Shown here one piece after another: positions 14,767 through 15,171 of a stretch of DNA of 15,171 bases; within the stretch, counting starts at the first letter, position 1; each line of letters starts with the position of its first letter. The notes beneath the pieces are model-generated. The model made no database searches, was not told the DNA's origin, and saw nothing but the letters and a program-made list of their open reading frames with translations. A program made the position numbers and the translations under genes. Where the stretch lies: contig JAJNBN010000098.1 of NCBI GenBank assembly GCA_021156225.1, positions 1 to 15,171 on the forward strand. The letters are read 5' to 3'. Source of the DNA: Verrucomicrobiota bacterium. Lineage in GTDB: Bacteria; Verrucomicrobiota; Verrucomicrobiia; Limisphaerales; JAEYXS01.

Positions 14767-15171
14767 TCACGCTGTTTTCGGAAAGCGGCCGAAGGTGATG
14801 GAGCGGATCAAGCCGGTGCCGTAGTTGTAGAAAACCAGCCTTACAGCTCCTTTGAAGGTGTAACGCCAGAAGATCTGCTGGTCATCCGCGTAGGCGATGT
14901 AGCCGCGCGCGAGCATCTCGGCGAAGCGCTGCTCGCGGACGCGCCGGAATTCCTGCAAGGCACAACCGGGATTAAACGTGTGGCGGGGGAAATTGGCGGA
15001 TTGCATCCAGGTTTGATGCGACTGCCAGACGTCTTTGAAAAACTGAGCGAAAACCAGATGGCTCATCCACCGGCGCAATACATCCGATTCCACGCCCGCC
15101 TGATTGTCGGTGGTGTACCAGCATTGCACACCGTCTTGGGAGGGGGAATAGAAGGAGATGCCCCGCAGGTC
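14767..15171 (-). CDS. Unrecognised protein, N-terminus beyond the window
   Basis: The frame is open from the right edge of the window to TGA at 14767-14769, giving at least 134 residues. A GTG at 15129 could start a 120-residue product. However, the codons before it continue sensibly to the edge (DLRGISFYSPSQDG), so the gene most likely begins outside the window. The visible part is rich in aromatic residues and arginine (for example FKDVWQSHQTWMQSANFPRH, AYADDQQIFWRYTFKGAVRL) and ends ITFGRFPKTA. I do not recognise a family. No signal peptide or membrane helix is visible in this part. It is followed after 75 bases by the DUF5069 gene in the same direction. Confidence 0.65.
   Translation of the reverse strand, partial: DLRGISFYSPSQDGVQCWYTTDNQAGVESDVLRRWMSHLVFAQFFKDVWQSHQTWMQSANFPRHTFNPGCALQEFRRVREQRFAEMLARGYIAYADDQQIFWRYTFKGAVRLVFYNYGTGLIRSITFGRFPKTA

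Overview
The window is a fragment of a bacterial chromosome, moderately GC-rich, with every convincing gene on the minus strand. The content points to the Verrucomicrobiota (Pedosphaera/Limisphaera-like), by inference rather than a marker gene. The evidence is a MoxR/DUF58/BatA/VWA/DUF4175 operon in the style of the Planctomycetes-Verrucomicrobia group, a secreted beta-propeller protein with an Ig-like domain and a C-terminal 'LQWSSDLVNW...FFRA' module common in that phylum, a DUF5069 protein, and a dispersed palindromic repeat whose translation reads PSPLGGERAGVRG. No rRNA, tRNA, CRISPR array or transposase was seen.

Reading in the direction of transcription (right to left), the window begins with the C-terminal part of an unrecognised protein (14767 to the right edge) and a DUF5069 protein (14239-14691). 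Next comes leuA (12234-13955, 2-isopropylmalate synthase, fungal/actinobacterial type). The 280 bases upstream of leuA hold what I consider the best find here. A 24-codon reading frame contains seven Leu codons and three Val codons. It is followed by mutually exclusive RNA pairings (1:2, 2:3, 3:4), of which 3:4 is a strong hairpin followed by T-rich sequence. This has every part of a classical ribosome-mediated leucine attenuator. leuA ends at a clear rho-independent terminator.

A secreted beta-propeller/Ig-like protein (10389-12134) stands alone. After a 252-base gap a tight operon starts: MoxR AAA+ ATPase (9129-10136), DUF58 VWA-like protein (8315-9115), a two-palindrome spacer carrying a 75-codon frame (8086-8313), BatA-type membrane VWA protein (6074-8089), membrane VWA plus GATase-like protein (3891-6077), DUF4175-like membrane coiled-coil protein (795-3884) and a secreted prenyltransferase/squalene-oxidase-repeat protein (2-802). 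Starts and stops nearly touch or overlap throughout (gaps of 13, 1 and 6 nt; overlaps of 4, 4 and 8 nt), so translation is probably coupled. By family knowledge, MoxR ATPases act as chaperones on VWA-domain partners. This operon therefore looks like an envelope-associated MoxR/VWA assembly system with an unknown client.

Two operon genes look damaged or unusual. The DUF58 protein lacks the usual N-terminal segment, with an in-frame stop immediately upstream. The prenyltransferase-like protein stops at the very edge of the window, before the C-terminal part normally expected of its family.
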